From assembly GCA_910585555.1 (NCBI GenBank), contig CAJUFU010000053.1:5367-20763 (forward strand): a stretch of 15,397 nt of DNA. Direction: 5' to 3'. The notes under the pieces are model-generated. The model was not told the origin of the DNA and made no database searches. It worked only from the letters and a program-made list of their open reading frames with translations. A program made the translations under genes and the position numbers. Shown here in pieces: positions 8,081 through 15,343 of this stretch. Within the stretch, counting starts at the first letter, position 1. Every line of letters begins with the position of its first letter. The stretch comes from an uncultured Lachnospiraceae bacterium (lineage in GTDB: Bacteria > Bacillota > Clostridia > Lachnospirales > Lachnospiraceae).

Positions 8081-8109
8081 AATTTAGCCTATATCTATCT
8101 ATTCGTCAA
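8081..8109 (-). promoter_or_regulatory. Predicted promoter of the two-component/glycosidase series
   Basis: On the minus strand a TTGACG -35 (8104-8109) is separated by 17 bp from a TAAATT -10 (8081-8086), 58 bp before the response regulator start. The -35 matches the consensus at five of six positions and the -10 at four of six, which suits an activated promoter. The tandem repeat at 8117-8140 lies just upstream. Confidence 0.5.
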
Positions 8110-8116
8110 TGGTTAT

Positions 8117-8140
8117 CACATTTTATACCGCATTTTATAC
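8117..8140. repeat. 12-bp tandem direct repeat upstream of the response regulator promoter
   Basis: The minus strand reads CCGTATAAAATG followed directly by CGGTATAAAATG, wholly alike except one base, with the exact block ATTTTATAC repeated at 8120-8128 and 8132-8140 on the plus strand. It begins 7 bp upstream of the predicted -35. LytTR regulators bind paired 9-bp direct repeats, but usually with a longer spacing, so assignment to this regulator is tentative. Confidence 0.5.
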
Positions 8141-8156
8141 GGGAAAACTAAAATGC
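8130..8156. repeat. Perfect 8-bp inverted repeat in the divergent promoter region
   Basis: Arms GCATTTTA (8130-8137) and TAAAATGC (8149-8156) are separated by 11 bp. The repeat overlaps the second copy of the tandem repeat and lies between the two divergent -35 boxes. It could be a binding site serving either promoter, or a chance by-product of AT-rich sequence. Confidence 0.4.
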
Positions 8157-8164
8157 TTTCCGTA

Positions 8165-8193
8165 TTGACTTCCATAAAAGTTTCCTATATAAT
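8165..8193 (+). promoter_or_regulatory. Near-consensus sigma-A promoter of the TetR/MFS operon
   Basis: TTGACT (8165-8170), a 17-bp spacer, then TATAAT (8188-8193). Eleven of twelve core positions match the vegetative consensus. It lies 55 bp before the TetR start codon and is immediately followed by the TGAC/GTCA dyad. Confidence 0.82.
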
Positions 8194-8219
8194 AATTATT
8201 GACCATCAGTCATTAATAT
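8194..8219. promoter_or_regulatory. Predicted TetR-family operator overlapping the transcription start
   Basis: An imperfect dyad has the perfect core TGAC (8200-8203), 5-bp centre CATCA, and GTCA (8209-8212). The dyad extends outward with further AT matches (8 of 10 positions per arm). It begins right after the -10 box, so a bound dimer would block transcription. This placement is typical of TetR-type autorepression, and the downstream gene encodes such a repressor. Confidence 0.6.
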
Positions 8220-8247
8220 AGTTAAAAACATAAAGGAGCATACCGCT

Positions 8248-8907
8248 ATGGCACGACCAGTCAAAAAGACACCGGAACAATGGAAACAGGAAATTCTAAA
8301 CGCAGCGCAAGACCTCTTCCTCTCCAAAGGATATGAAGCGGCCTCCGTCTCCAATATCATGGAACTTGCCGGCGGCGCCAAAGGCATGTTCTACCGCTTC
8401 TTTCAGAGCAAGGAAGAAGTGATGTATACCCTGGGAAACCAACTGTTTTTTGAAAACAATCCTTTTGACGCCGTCAAAAACCGTGATGATTTAAACGGCC
8501 TTGAGAAAATAAAAACCCTGCTCACCTTAAACCAGACAGATGAAACGCGCAATACCCTGCATATGCAGGCAGTCTCCATCTTAAAAGACCCCCATATTCT
8601 GGCCGCCGCCATCAAGGAAAACCGCCGCGTCCTGACGCCCCTTTGGCTGGAGCTTCTTACAGAGGGCATACAGGACGGTTCTGTGCAGACAGAATATCCC
8701 AAAGAATTGTCAGAACTGCTGCCACTGATTAATTTCTGGATGCTCCCTTCTGTCTTTCCTGCCACCGAAGAAGAACTGCTCCATAAATACCGATTCGTCA
8801 TGGAAGTACTATCTCAAATGGGACTGCCACTCTACGAAGAAAACCATATATCTTTTACAGAGAAAACCATCAAAAACATGACCGGGAAAGGAGACACAAA
8901 ACTATGA
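8248..8907 (+). CDS. TetR/AcrR-family transcriptional repressor
   Basis: Ligand-responsive DNA-binding repressor of 219 residues, cytoplasmic and presumably dimeric. The N-terminal TetR domain is clear: helix 1 region EILNAAQDLFLSKGYEAASV, then the helix-turn-helix VSNIMELAGGAKGMFYRFF (33-51) followed by SKEEVMY. The C-terminal ligand-binding part (about 70-200) is variable, as usual for the family, and gives no clue to the inducer. AGGAG lies about 9 nt before the ATG. The gene overlaps the MFS exporter gene by 4 bp (ATGA), so they form one operon, and a dyad at 8194-8219 sits on its promoter. The natural reading is a repressor that shuts off its own operon until a substrate of the exporter appears. 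Confidence 0.93.
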   Translation: MARPVKKTPEQWKQEILNAAQDLFLSKGYEAASVSNIMELAGGAKGMFYRFFQSKEEVMYTLGNQLFFENNPFDAVKNRDDLNGLEKIKTLLTLNQTDETRNTLHMQAVSILKDPHILAAAIKENRRVLTPLWLELLTEGIQDGSVQTEYPKELSELLPLINFWMLPSVFPATEEELLHKYRFVMEVLSQMGLPLYEENHISFTEKTIKNMTGKGDTKL

Positions 8908-10139
8908 CACAAAAATTGTTTACGCCCAATTTCATACTGCTGATTTTAGGACAGCTTACATCCCTATTCGGTAATTTTATCTTAAAACTGGCCCTGTCCA
9001 TGTATGTGCTGGACATAACCGGTTCCGCCGCTGTTTTCGCGGGAATCCTGTCTCTTGCCACCATTCCCACCATCCTGCTTTCCCCTCTCGGCGGTATTCT
9101 GGCAGACCGGTTGAACCGCCGAAATGTCATGGTTGCGCTAGACAGCTTAACCGGCTTCTTTGTATTATGTGCCGCCCTGCTTTTGACTGGGGATACCGAC
9201 CTTCCTGTGATCAGCGCCCTGCTTATCCTGCTTTCTATCCTGGGCGCCTTTGAGACCCCTACCGTACAAGCCTGTATTCCCACCATGCTTGCAGGCGACA
9301 ACATCCTGAAAGGAAACGCCGTTGTCAATCAGATTGCCTCCCTCTCCTACCTGACAGCTCCCATGCTGGGCGGTATCTTCTATGCCGCGTTCGGTCTGCA
9401 CCCCGTGATGTTTGCCAGTGTAGGCTGTTTCTTCGCCACTGCTTTGTTTGAATGCTTTATCCGGCTGCCCTATGAGCGTACCTCACATCAAAAAGGCATA
9501 CTCTCCCTCATCCGTAAGGATTTCACAGAAAGTATGCACTATCTATTCAAAGAACAGACATCCGTGGCAAAAATGCTGTTCTTAACCGCTGTTTCCAGAT
9601 TTTTTGTGATGGGAATCCTTATGGTGGGACTGCCCTTTCTTGTACGCACGGTCCTTTCACTGAACGCCAGATATTATGGCGCGGCGGAAAGCACCCTGGC
9701 AGTCGCAACCATCATTGGCAGTGTTATGGCAGGCCTTTTCAGCACGAAAGTAAATGCACGCACTATCCCGGCCCTGCTTGCCTCTTTGGGCGTTTTCCTG
9801 CTGCCCGCCGGCGCTGTCTTTCTGCTTCCGGTCGGTGCTTTGGTAAAATACGGCGTCACGCTGCTCTCTCTTAGCGGTATGCAGATTGCCATCAGCATTT
9901 TTTCCATCTATGCCGTGTCTGTGATACAGCTAAGGACACCCAATCACCTGATTGGCAAAGTCATGGCCTATACCTCTGCAGTCACTTTATGCGTACAGCC
10001 CCTGGGACAGATGGTTTACGGCTTCCTTTTTGACAGGTTCCGTGATACTGTCTCGCTTGTCCTGCTTCCCACCGGTTTCATTGTGTGCGGCATTGGTGGA
10101 TTGACTGCAGTTTTTCTTAGAATGTGCTTTGACCCTTGA
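8904..10139 (+). CDS. MFS transporter, probable drug/metabolite exporter
   Basis: Major facilitator superfamily protein of 411 residues in the cytoplasmic membrane, probably a proton-coupled exporter. The sequence is hydrophobic throughout and fits about 12 membrane helices. MFS motif A is visible between helices 2 and 3 as GGILADRLNRRNV (63-75). The opening FILLILGQLTSLFGNFILKLALSMYVLDITGSA and the absence of sugar-porter signatures resemble the MFS_3 / macrolide-efflux-like group. It starts within the stop codon of the TetR gene (ATGA), so translation is coupled and the repressor probably controls it. It ends 25 bp from the convergent chemotaxis gene, and I see no hairpin terminator in that gap. 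The substrate cannot be deduced. Confidence 0.9.
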   Translation: MTQKLFTPNFILLILGQLTSLFGNFILKLALSMYVLDITGSAAVFAGILSLATIPTILLSPLGGILADRLNRRNVMVALDSLTGFFVLCAALLLTGDTDLPVISALLILLSILGAFETPTVQACIPTMLAGDNILKGNAVVNQIASLSYLTAPMLGGIFYAAFGLHPVMFASVGCFFATALFECFIRLPYERTSHQKGILSLIRKDFTESMHYLFKEQTSVAKMLFLTAVSRFFVMGILMVGLPFLVRTVLSLNARYYGAAESTLAVATIIGSVMAGLFSTKVNARTIPALLASLGVFLLPAGAVFLLPVGALVKYGVTLLSLSGMQIAISIFSIYAVSVIQLRTPNHLIGKVMAYTSAVTLCVQPLGQMVYGFLFDRFRDTVSLVLLPTGFIVCGIGGLTAVFLRMCFDP

Positions 10140-10164
10140 TCAAATCATCAATCCATGCTATAAA

Positions 10165-11889
10165 TTACAACTTAAACTTTAGAACCTCTGCCTCAAGCTG
10201 TCCCACAATCTCTTTGTTGCTCTCGGCCTCATCCTTGATGCTCTTCATATTCATTGACATGTCGGATGCCATTTCTGTGACGCTGACAACCCCTTTGGCA
10301 CTTTCCTCCACAGCGATGCTGACAGCATCCAGAGCCTCCTTGATACTTTCAATATTTTGATTCAGACTCATACTTTCATCTGCAAAATCGTTCATGGTTT
10401 CACTCAGATGGCTCACATCATTTCTATAGTTCCGGCTGTTCTCAAGCAGACTCTCATACCCAATCATCGCCGTTTCGTTCATAAAATGAATCATCTGTTC
10501 CGATTCTCTGGCCAGTTCATCCACTGCGCCAATTACCTCTTTACTGACTTTTTGAATATCTCCTGCCGCCCTTGCTGAATTATCCGCAAGTGTTCCAATC
10601 TCACTGGCCACCACTGCAAAACCACGCCCTGCCTCGCCGGCTCTGGCCGCCTCGATATTTGCATTCAAGGCAAGCAGACTTGTCTGATTCGTGATCTTGA
10701 TGATTTCTCTTGTCAAAATATCAATCTGCTCCACCGCCTTGGACTGCTCGATTCGTTCCTTCATATTTTCTGACATCTCTTCTGCCTGCCGCCCTGCCTC
10801 CGCTCTGTCAGTCTTGGCCGTCTCATAAATCACCTGTACCTTTTTCATGATTTCCGCAGCGGCATCCCTCTCGCTGGAAGCCTTCCCGGCGATACCTTCG
10901 ATGCTCTGCGTGATATGGGCTACCGATTCATCCACCTGATACAAAGAAGCGCTGGTCTGCTCCATAGCGGCGCTCATCTGCTCCATAGTAGCCGATATAT
11001 CTGAAATATTGTCCTTTGCATTGACAAGATGCTCATCAATTGTCCCGGTGGATATCTCAAGCTGCTCAGAGTTGCCAGATATATTCAACATAATCTCTCT
11101 CATGTAATCCAGCATCGCATTGATATTTACGGCAATCACTTCCAACTCATCACCTGTAGAAATATCCAGTTTTTTTGTCAGATTTCCTTCACTATGTACC
11201 AGATCATATATTTTGCGGTCAACCTTATGCAGGTTTCGCATAATACAATTCACAATAATATTCAGTATCAAAAGCGTAAACACAAGACAGATACCTGAAA
11301 TCTGTAATATACTGTTACGGGCGCCTTCAATCCTGTCTACCACATAGGAAGCGTCATAATCACATCCCAGTACGGCAACCACTTTCCCGGAACTGTCTCT
11401 GATTGGCAGATATGCGGAAATCAGACTGCCGTCCTCCGTCTCATCAATATAGTCCTGCACATATTCCTGCCCGGCAAATACATCCGCAAATTCTGCATAT
11501 TCTCCCTCAAAGATATCTCCCGGATGCCTTTGCCCTGTGCTGTCATCCGTATCTACACCATAGTAAAGACTTACGTTATCGTCTGTGTGCAGCGTATACA
11601 AAAAAGCAATGCCGCAAAGATCCTGAATCTGTCTGAGAGCCGCCAGCGTATTCTGATATTCCTCCGTATTTTCAAAACCAGCTTCCACATGTAAAATCGC
11701 ATCCCCATCTACCACAAATCCAGCAATGGAAGCCGCCATCTGCGCTTCCTCCACGCCTAATTGAATCATACCCGTTTTGATGCGGAGATAGGAATTTACC
11801 CCTATGACCGCACACATAGCAATGATCAAAATGGTGGCCGGAATTAATATTTTCCATCGGATACTAAAACGCCTTACTTTGATTTTCAC
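10165..11889 (-). CDS. Methyl-accepting chemotaxis protein with extracellular sensor domain
   Basis: Transmembrane chemoreceptor of 574 residues. Order: membrane segment 13-33, an extracellular sensor region (about 34-190) with a Cache/PAS-like end (YLPIRDSSGKVVAVLGCDYD, 160-179), membrane segment 192-214, HAMP (about 217-268), then the long cytoplasmic coiled coil. The signalling hairpin tip is intact: EIIKITNQTSLLALNANIEAARAGEAGRGFAVVASEIGTLAD (395-436, quoted in parts). It lacks a CheB/CheR pentapeptide tail. The start codon is GTG (11887-11889), supported by GAGGGGGAA upstream. No che or flagellar genes are present in the window, so it is an orphan receptor here. It ends 25 bp from the MFS gene in convergent orientation. 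The ligand is unknown; proximity to glycosidase genes hints at, but does not show, a sugar-related stimulus. Confidence 0.93.
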   Translation of the reverse strand: MKIKVRRFSIRWKILIPATILIIAMCAVIGVNSYLRIKTGMIQLGVEEAQMAASIAGFVVDGDAILHVEAGFENTEEYQNTLAALRQIQDLCGIAFLYTLHTDDNVSLYYGVDTDDSTGQRHPGDIFEGEYAEFADVFAGQEYVQDYIDETEDGSLISAYLPIRDSSGKVVAVLGCDYDASYVVDRIEGARNSILQISGICLVFTLLILNIIVNCIMRNLHKVDRKIYDLVHSEGNLTKKLDISTGDELEVIAVNINAMLDYMREIMLNISGNSEQLEISTGTIDEHLVNAKDNISDISATMEQMSAAMEQTSASLYQVDESVAHITQSIEGIAGKASSERDAAAEIMKKVQVIYETAKTDRAEAGRQAEEMSENMKERIEQSKAVEQIDILTREIIKITNQTSLLALNANIEAARAGEAGRGFAVVASEIGTLADNSARAAGDIQKVSKEVIGAVDELARESEQMIHFMNETAMIGYESLLENSRNYRNDVSHLSETMNDFADESMSLNQNIESIKEALDAVSIAVEESAKGVVSVTEMASDMSMNMKSIKDEAESNKEIVGQLEAEVLKFKL

Positions 11890-11933
11890 GGAAATTCCCC
11901 CTCACACAAATAGAATTTTGTACTTCCCTTTTT

Positions 11934-11962
11934 ATTATACGCTGACAAAAAAGAGAAAGCAA
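11934..11962 (-). promoter_or_regulatory. Predicted promoter of the chemotaxis receptor gene
   Basis: On the minus strand TTGCTT (11957-11962), a 17-bp spacer and a perfect TATAAT (11934-11939) lie 45 bp before the GTG start. It is a vegetative-type promoter, not the flagellar sigma-28 type usual for chemoreceptors. A 10-bp palindrome, ATGCCGGCAT (11962-11971), touches its upstream edge and could be a regulator site. Confidence 0.6.
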
Positions 11963-11989
11963 TGCCGGCATGGGTGAAAAACGGATAAA

Positions 11990-13327
11990 TTATTGGCTTT
12001 TTTTTGCCTGCCTGATCACCCGGTTTCGTGCCATGCCTATCAGAAGCGGAATCACCATAAGCACCCATACAAGCGGCTCCGATACAATAACCCCCATATA
12101 CCCGATCACCGGCGCCAGCAGATACGCAATCGCAATCTTCCCCGCCAGCTCAATAAAACTGGAAATAAGCGGTGTCTTCGTATCTCCAAACCCCTGCATA
12201 CTGTTTCGTAAAATACAGATGATGGCAGGCAGAAAATAGAAAACCCCATTGATTTTCAAATATAGAACCGCTGTTTTTATAATCTCTTCCTCTGTACTGG
12301 CAATAATACCTTCAATCAGAAACGGCGAAATGGAAAAGATAATCAAAATCACGATCACACACCACACCAAAGAAAGCCGGATGCTGTCTGTCATGCCTCT
12401 CCTGATTCTCTCATACTCCTCCGCTCCCAGATTTTGCCCACAGTAAGTGGACAGCGCCGAGCCCAGTGAAAAGAAAGGTGTCAGAAAAAGAGAGGTTGCT
12501 TTTCTGGCGGCCGTATGCGCCACAATGATATTGGTCCCGAAGGTATTAATACAGGTCTGTAAAGCGAGGGAGCCTAATGTGACAAAGGAAATCATAAATC
12601 CCATGGAAAGTCCCGTTGGCAAAAGCTGTTTGTACACTTCCTGCTCCGGCACGAAATCTTCCCTTCCAATCTTAAGCTGCGGGTATTTCCTTCTCATATA
12701 TAAGAAACACAAAACCGCCGATAATGCCTGCGAAAACACCGTTGCGTAAGCGGCCCCGGCAACACCCATCTGAAACTGTACAATACATGTATAATCCAGG
12801 AAAATATTTAAAAGATTTGAAATCACCAAAAACAGCAGAGGTGTATAAGAATCCCCTATGGCCCGCAGGATTGCAGCACAAATATTATACAGCGTGACTG
12901 CGATCAGCCCCGCCAGAATAATCCTGCTATAGGAGATTGACTGCGGCATTAGTTCCTCTGATATATGTAAGATTCTAAGAATCTGCGGCAAAAAAAGAAG
13001 ACTGCACAAGCTAATCATAAGCGTTGCTGCAATGCCAAGCACGATGCAGCCGCCCACCGCCTTTTGCATCATCCTCTCATCATCTGCCCCAAAGAACGTA
13101 GCTATAATAATACCAAATCCGCAAATAATACCATTTAGAAATTCAACCAGCATATCGATTAAGGAAGTGGTCGCGCCTACTGCAGCAAGAGATACTTCCC
13201 CCAGCGAAGCGCCTATGATTCTGGTATCAATTAAACTGTAAAACAACTGAAATAACTGTCCTATGTAAAGCGGTATTGCAAAAAGCAATATCACTTTGAT
13301 TGGTGTCCCCTTTGCAAGACTTTTCAT
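11990..13327 (-). CDS. MATE-family multidrug/metabolite exporter
   Basis: Integral membrane antiporter of the MATE family with about 12 helices, exchanging sodium or protons for an organic substrate. The N-terminus MKSLAKGTPIKVILLFAIPLYIGQLFQLFYSLIDT is typical, as are the inner repeats (AVGATTSLIDML, GFGIIIATFFGADDE). The two halves are related, with helix 7 at QTCINTFGTNIIVAHTAARKA. The frame runs to an ATG at 13369, but a perfect hairpin covers that codon and a GGTGG lies 6 nt before the ATG at 13327, giving 445 residues, the usual length. The upstream DUF7916-like gene ends 67 bp away in the same direction, suggesting an operon. No terminator is evident at the 3' end. Substrate is unknown. 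Confidence 0.9.
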   Translation of the reverse strand: MKSLAKGTPIKVILLFAIPLYIGQLFQLFYSLIDTRIIGASLGEVSLAAVGATTSLIDMLVEFLNGIICGFGIIIATFFGADDERMMQKAVGGCIVLGIAATLMISLCSLLFLPQILRILHISEELMPQSISYSRIILAGLIAVTLYNICAAILRAIGDSYTPLLFLVISNLLNIFLDYTCIVQFQMGVAGAAYATVFSQALSAVLCFLYMRRKYPQLKIGREDFVPEQEVYKQLLPTGLSMGFMISFVTLGSLALQTCINTFGTNIIVAHTAARKATSLFLTPFFSLGSALSTYCGQNLGAEEYERIRRGMTDSIRLSLVWCVIVILIIFSISPFLIEGIIASTEEEIIKTAVLYLKINGVFYFLPAIICILRNSMQGFGDTKTPLISSFIELAGKIAIAYLLAPVIGYMGVIVSEPLVWVLMVIPLLIGMARNRVIRQAKKSQ

Positions 13328-13358
13328 TTTTCCACCACACTTTATCCTGCATACCGCC

Positions 13359-13378
13359 TTTCGGCGCATCCGCCGAAA
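13359..13378. repeat. Perfect 8-bp hairpin between the DUF7916-like and MATE genes
   Basis: Arms TTTCGGCG and CGCCGAAA flank the tetraloop CATC, 16-35 bp beyond the upstream gene's stop and 32-51 bp before the MATE start. The minus strand has no T-run after it, so it is probably not a terminator. It may act as an mRNA stabiliser, a processing site or a leader hairpin for the exporter cistron. Confidence 0.55.
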
Positions 13379-13394
13379 CGATAAAAACCTGCTT

Positions 13395-14315
13395 TTACCG
13401 GTTGATTGACTGTGCCATCCGGTGATAGGTATGCCTGATACCTCGAATGGCTATAGAATAGGCTGTAATATTCTCCGGCAGCGCCATCCCCACATAACCG
13501 GAATCTCCGATATGATGAATGTCTGTTCCTGTCATCTTGCACCAGAGCGCAATCTGCCTGATAGTAGCCGTATCACTGCCTTCTTGTGACGTCCCGATGG
13601 CCGTAATCGTCAGAGCCCCCAATTTATGCGCATAAAGCACCAGTTCCCTGACACATTCCATGGTAAGCCCTGGAACCGTTCCCGGCGCCGGCAGGAGAAT
13701 CACATCTGCTCCCGCCTCCCGGAATGCCCTGATATCCTCTTTCGAAATGATTCCATCCGCCGCCTCTGTGAGTACCCCTGCCGCATGCATCTTGCCTGCC
13801 GCCAGAATCAGCTGATCTCCCACCGCATTTCTGATCTTCCGCAGGGAATCCGTGATTGCCTGATTACTGATGCCGTTACCCGGATTGCCTGTAAGCACCA
13901 CCATATCCACACCCAATTTGACCGCCAAAACCGCATTTTGAGCCGTAGCACGTCTGCCCTCTGTCATCTTCCAGAGCTCATCATTACTTTCCACATCGCC
14001 CTCTACCGGCTCCAGATTGATACCCACTATCCTTCCGGTCAACCTCTTGACCTCTCTCACTGTCTCTGTCTTTTCCACCGCAGGCAGTGCCTGAATCACA
14101 GGATTTTGCACATCGAACATGTTGATCAGTAAAATATCAGCCCCCATGGACGCCACCACCTCCGCGTTGGTAACATCCGTCAAAAGCGGCTGTGTAATAC
14201 CGATGCACTCTCCCATCATCACGCGGCCCTCACTGGCCGCTATAGCCTCTAAAATCTCCCTCGCATTATAAGCTGCCAAATCAGACGCCTTACAGTCTAA
14301 AATCCGTTTTACCAT
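13395..14315 (-). CDS. Conserved TIM-barrel-like protein (DUF7916-like, often labelled 'haloacid dehalogenase-like')
   Basis: A 306-residue soluble protein that I recognise as a conserved family of unknown function, commonly annotated 'haloacid dehalogenase-like hydrolase' although it lacks the HAD motifs. Repeating beta/alpha units are visible: GADILLINMFDVQNP, GRIVGINLEPVEGD, GVDMVVLTGNPGNGIS, LILAAGKMHAAGV, GADVILLPAPGTVPGL, GALTITAIGTSQEGSDTATIR and DIHHIGDSGYVG. The glycine-rich strand ends (TGNPG, PAPGTVPG, GTSQEGSD) look like a TIM barrel binding a phosphate-bearing ligand. AAGGAAGG precedes the ATG. Relatives frequently sit near sugar PTS genes, whereas this one precedes a MATE exporter by 67 bp. 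Enzyme activity is unproven. Alternative: a lyase or isomerase of the phosphosugar type. Confidence 0.8.
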   Translation of the reverse strand: MVKRILDCKASDLAAYNAREILEAIAASEGRVMMGECIGITQPLLTDVTNAEVVASMGADILLINMFDVQNPVIQALPAVEKTETVREVKRLTGRIVGINLEPVEGDVESNDELWKMTEGRRATAQNAVLAVKLGVDMVVLTGNPGNGISNQAITDSLRKIRNAVGDQLILAAGKMHAAGVLTEAADGIISKEDIRAFREAGADVILLPAPGTVPGLTMECVRELVLYAHKLGALTITAIGTSQEGSDTATIRQIALWCKMTGTDIHHIGDSGYVGMALPENITAYSIAIRGIRHTYHRMAQSINR

Positions 14316-14372
14316 CTCTGCCTTCCTTTCTTACACACAAAAACTGCCTTCTGCTTTCCCTGATATGAAATA

Positions 14373-14398
14373 AGGTGCCAGGAATTACCTTGACACCT
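14373..14398 (-). terminator. Predicted terminator after the DUF4234-type gene
   Basis: On the minus strand AGGTGTCA pairs with TGGCACCT (one G-U pair) and an inner AGG/CCT pair extends the stem around a short loop. TTATTTCATATC follows. It begins 36 bp past the stop codon at 14434. The T-tract is imperfect, so strength is uncertain. Confidence 0.5.
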
Positions 14399-14433
14399 CA
14401 TCGCTATCAGTATGCTCTCTTTTCCATCTTTTA

Positions 14434-14775
14434 TTACGCCAGCTTATTCAGCTCATTTTGAATCAAAGCGTAGGCAATAATCCCACCAAAGATATAAAGA
14501 ATCAGATACAAAATACCGCCGTTAGAAGCAGGCATCCCTCTATCTGTCTTAGCCTTATCCAGCTTTTCGCCGCATTTATAAGCCCAATAAAGACCATAAA
14601 TCCCGCAGGTGATTAACGTAAGCAAAAAAGCCAATCCCCCAGATGTGCCTTCCTCATTAGCCGCTGCATTGGTCTCGTCTGTCAGGCATACAAACCAATA
14701 GATGCCATAGATTCCACAAGTAACCAATGTCAGAATAATGCAAATGGCAATATTTCTTTGCTGTACTGTCCTCAT
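14434..14775 (-). CDS. DUF4234-type membrane protein with a duplicated LTLxTCGIYGxYW motif
   Basis: A 113-residue membrane protein of the DUF4234 type, function unknown. It has two copies of a signature, LTLVTCGIYGIYW (15-27) and LTLITCGIYGLYW (52-64), each at the membrane end of a short helix pair, and a third hydrophobic helix (about 86-104) before the tail IQNELNKLA. The frame runs further upstream to an ATG at 14853, but GGAGG sits 7 nt before the ATG at 14775, and the extra 26 residues are translated promoter and leader sequence, so 14775 is the start. Its own promoter lies at 14819-14847 and a probable terminator follows at 14373-14398, so it seems to be a single-gene unit. The family is widespread in Bacillota. 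No partner or substrate can be inferred. Confidence 0.88.
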   Translation of the reverse strand: MRTVQQRNIAICIILTLVTCGIYGIYWFVCLTDETNAAANEEGTSGGLAFLLTLITCGIYGLYWAYKCGEKLDKAKTDRGMPASNGGILYLILYIFGGIIAYALIQNELNKLA

Positions 14776-14818
14776 CACACTTCCTCCTTCATTATGTAAA
14801 TATATTTTAGACAAATTT

Positions 14819-14847
14819 AATATATCACTTTTTTCCTCCGACTTCAA
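14819..14847 (-). promoter_or_regulatory. Predicted promoter of the DUF4234-type gene
   Basis: On the minus strand TTGAAG (14842-14847), a 17-bp spacer and TATATT (14819-14824). It lies 43 bp before the chosen ATG at 14775, which supports that start over the upstream ATG at 14853. Confidence 0.65.
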
Positions 14848-14872
14848 TAACAATCTCTGCCGGCTTTCTGAA

Positions 14873-14923
14873 ATAAGAAAAGGACGTAAGCTCTATGTAA
14901 TAGACTTGCGCCCCGTATCCTTT
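14873..14923 (-). terminator. Predicted terminator after the 79-residue coiled-coil gene
   Basis: Directly after the stop codon the minus strand folds as AAAGGA-T-ACG pairing with CGTCCTTT. An inner stem AAGTCTAT/ATAGA-G-CTT encloses the loop TAC, and an interior loop of GGGCGC opposes a single A. TTTTCTTATTT follows. The plus-strand reading also ends in a T-containing run (CCTTTCTAT), though no plus-strand gene is present. Confidence 0.5.
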
Positions 14924-15163
14924 CTATGCCAATACCTCTTCGTGCTCTACGATATAGTGCTTTAATGCCTCTGTAGCCTCACACACGTCCAAATTCGATT
15001 CTTTAATGAAATCGTAAAGTATTTCCACTTCCTTTTGCTTTTGTTCGCATATGAGTGCTTCCAGTTCTTCTCTTTCGTGTTCCAGCCTTACCTCTAAGGC
15101 ATCTATCACTTCCTGCTTTTGTTGTATCTTCTCTTCAATAGATTTTCTTTGACCTCTTGCCAT
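14924..15163 (-). CDS. Small coiled-coil protein, function unknown
   Basis: A highly charged 79-residue protein with a clear heptad-like coiled coil (about 8-49, KSIEEKIQQKQEVIDALEVR onward) and a short helical C-terminal segment, LDVCEATEALKHYIVEHEE. The basic start MARGQRKS looks nucleic-acid friendly but has no defined motif. GGAGG lies 7 nt before the ATG, and a terminator-like hairpin follows the stop, so it is a genuine single-gene unit. Similar small coiled-coil ORFs occur in Clostridia and are sometimes mislabelled as FliJ-like; I do not adopt that. It lies 180 bp downstream of a tRNA-Leu and its terminator. A role in replication, a scaffold or an antitoxin-like function is possible but unsupported. 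Confidence 0.75.
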   Translation of the reverse strand: MARGQRKSIEEKIQQKQEVIDALEVRLEHEREELEALICEQKQKEVEILYDFIKESNLDVCEATEALKHYIVEHEEVLA

Positions 15164-15296
15164 ACTTTACCTCCATATTCATATAATCTAATAGAGTATA
15201 TGGACAAGTTTGTGATTTTATGCATTCGCTCTGCCTAAAATATTGACGCTTCTTTCAATAAAATTACTGCCAGTTTTCTGTTTTTACATTAATACT

Positions 15297-15338
15297 AAAA
15301 AGCTCAGAACACCATTTTACTGGATTTCTGAGCTTTTT
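15297..15338. terminator. Bidirectional rho-independent terminator of tRNA-Leu
   Basis: Perfect 13-bp arms AAAAAGCTCAGAA (15297-15309) and TTCTGAGCTTTTT (15326-15338) enclose a 16-nt loop. Each strand reads a GC-containing stem followed by a T-tract, so it can stop transcription both ways. It begins 6 bp past the tRNA 3' end. Confidence 0.85.
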
Positions 15339-15343
15339 AACAG

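Noticed and set aside
6012..8247. Hidden agrD-like peptide or agrB gene beside the AgrC-like kinase
   Set aside because: I looked on both strands of the flanking gaps (5927-6011 and 8024-8247) and found no short frame with a ribosome binding site and an amphipathic leader plus cysteine or serine core.
10136..10360. Plus-strand 74-residue frame after the MFS gene
   Set aside because: It lies antisense to the end of the chemoreceptor gene and lacks a ribosome binding site of its own.
13328..13369. Upstream ATG extending the MATE protein by 14 residues
   Set aside because: The ATG lies inside a perfect hairpin, has no clear ribosome binding site, and adds a basic, cysteine-containing leader that is not typical of MATE proteins.
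14776..14853. 26-residue N-terminal extension of the DUF4234-type protein
   Set aside because: It covers the predicted -10 box and the ribosome binding site of the internal ATG at 14775.
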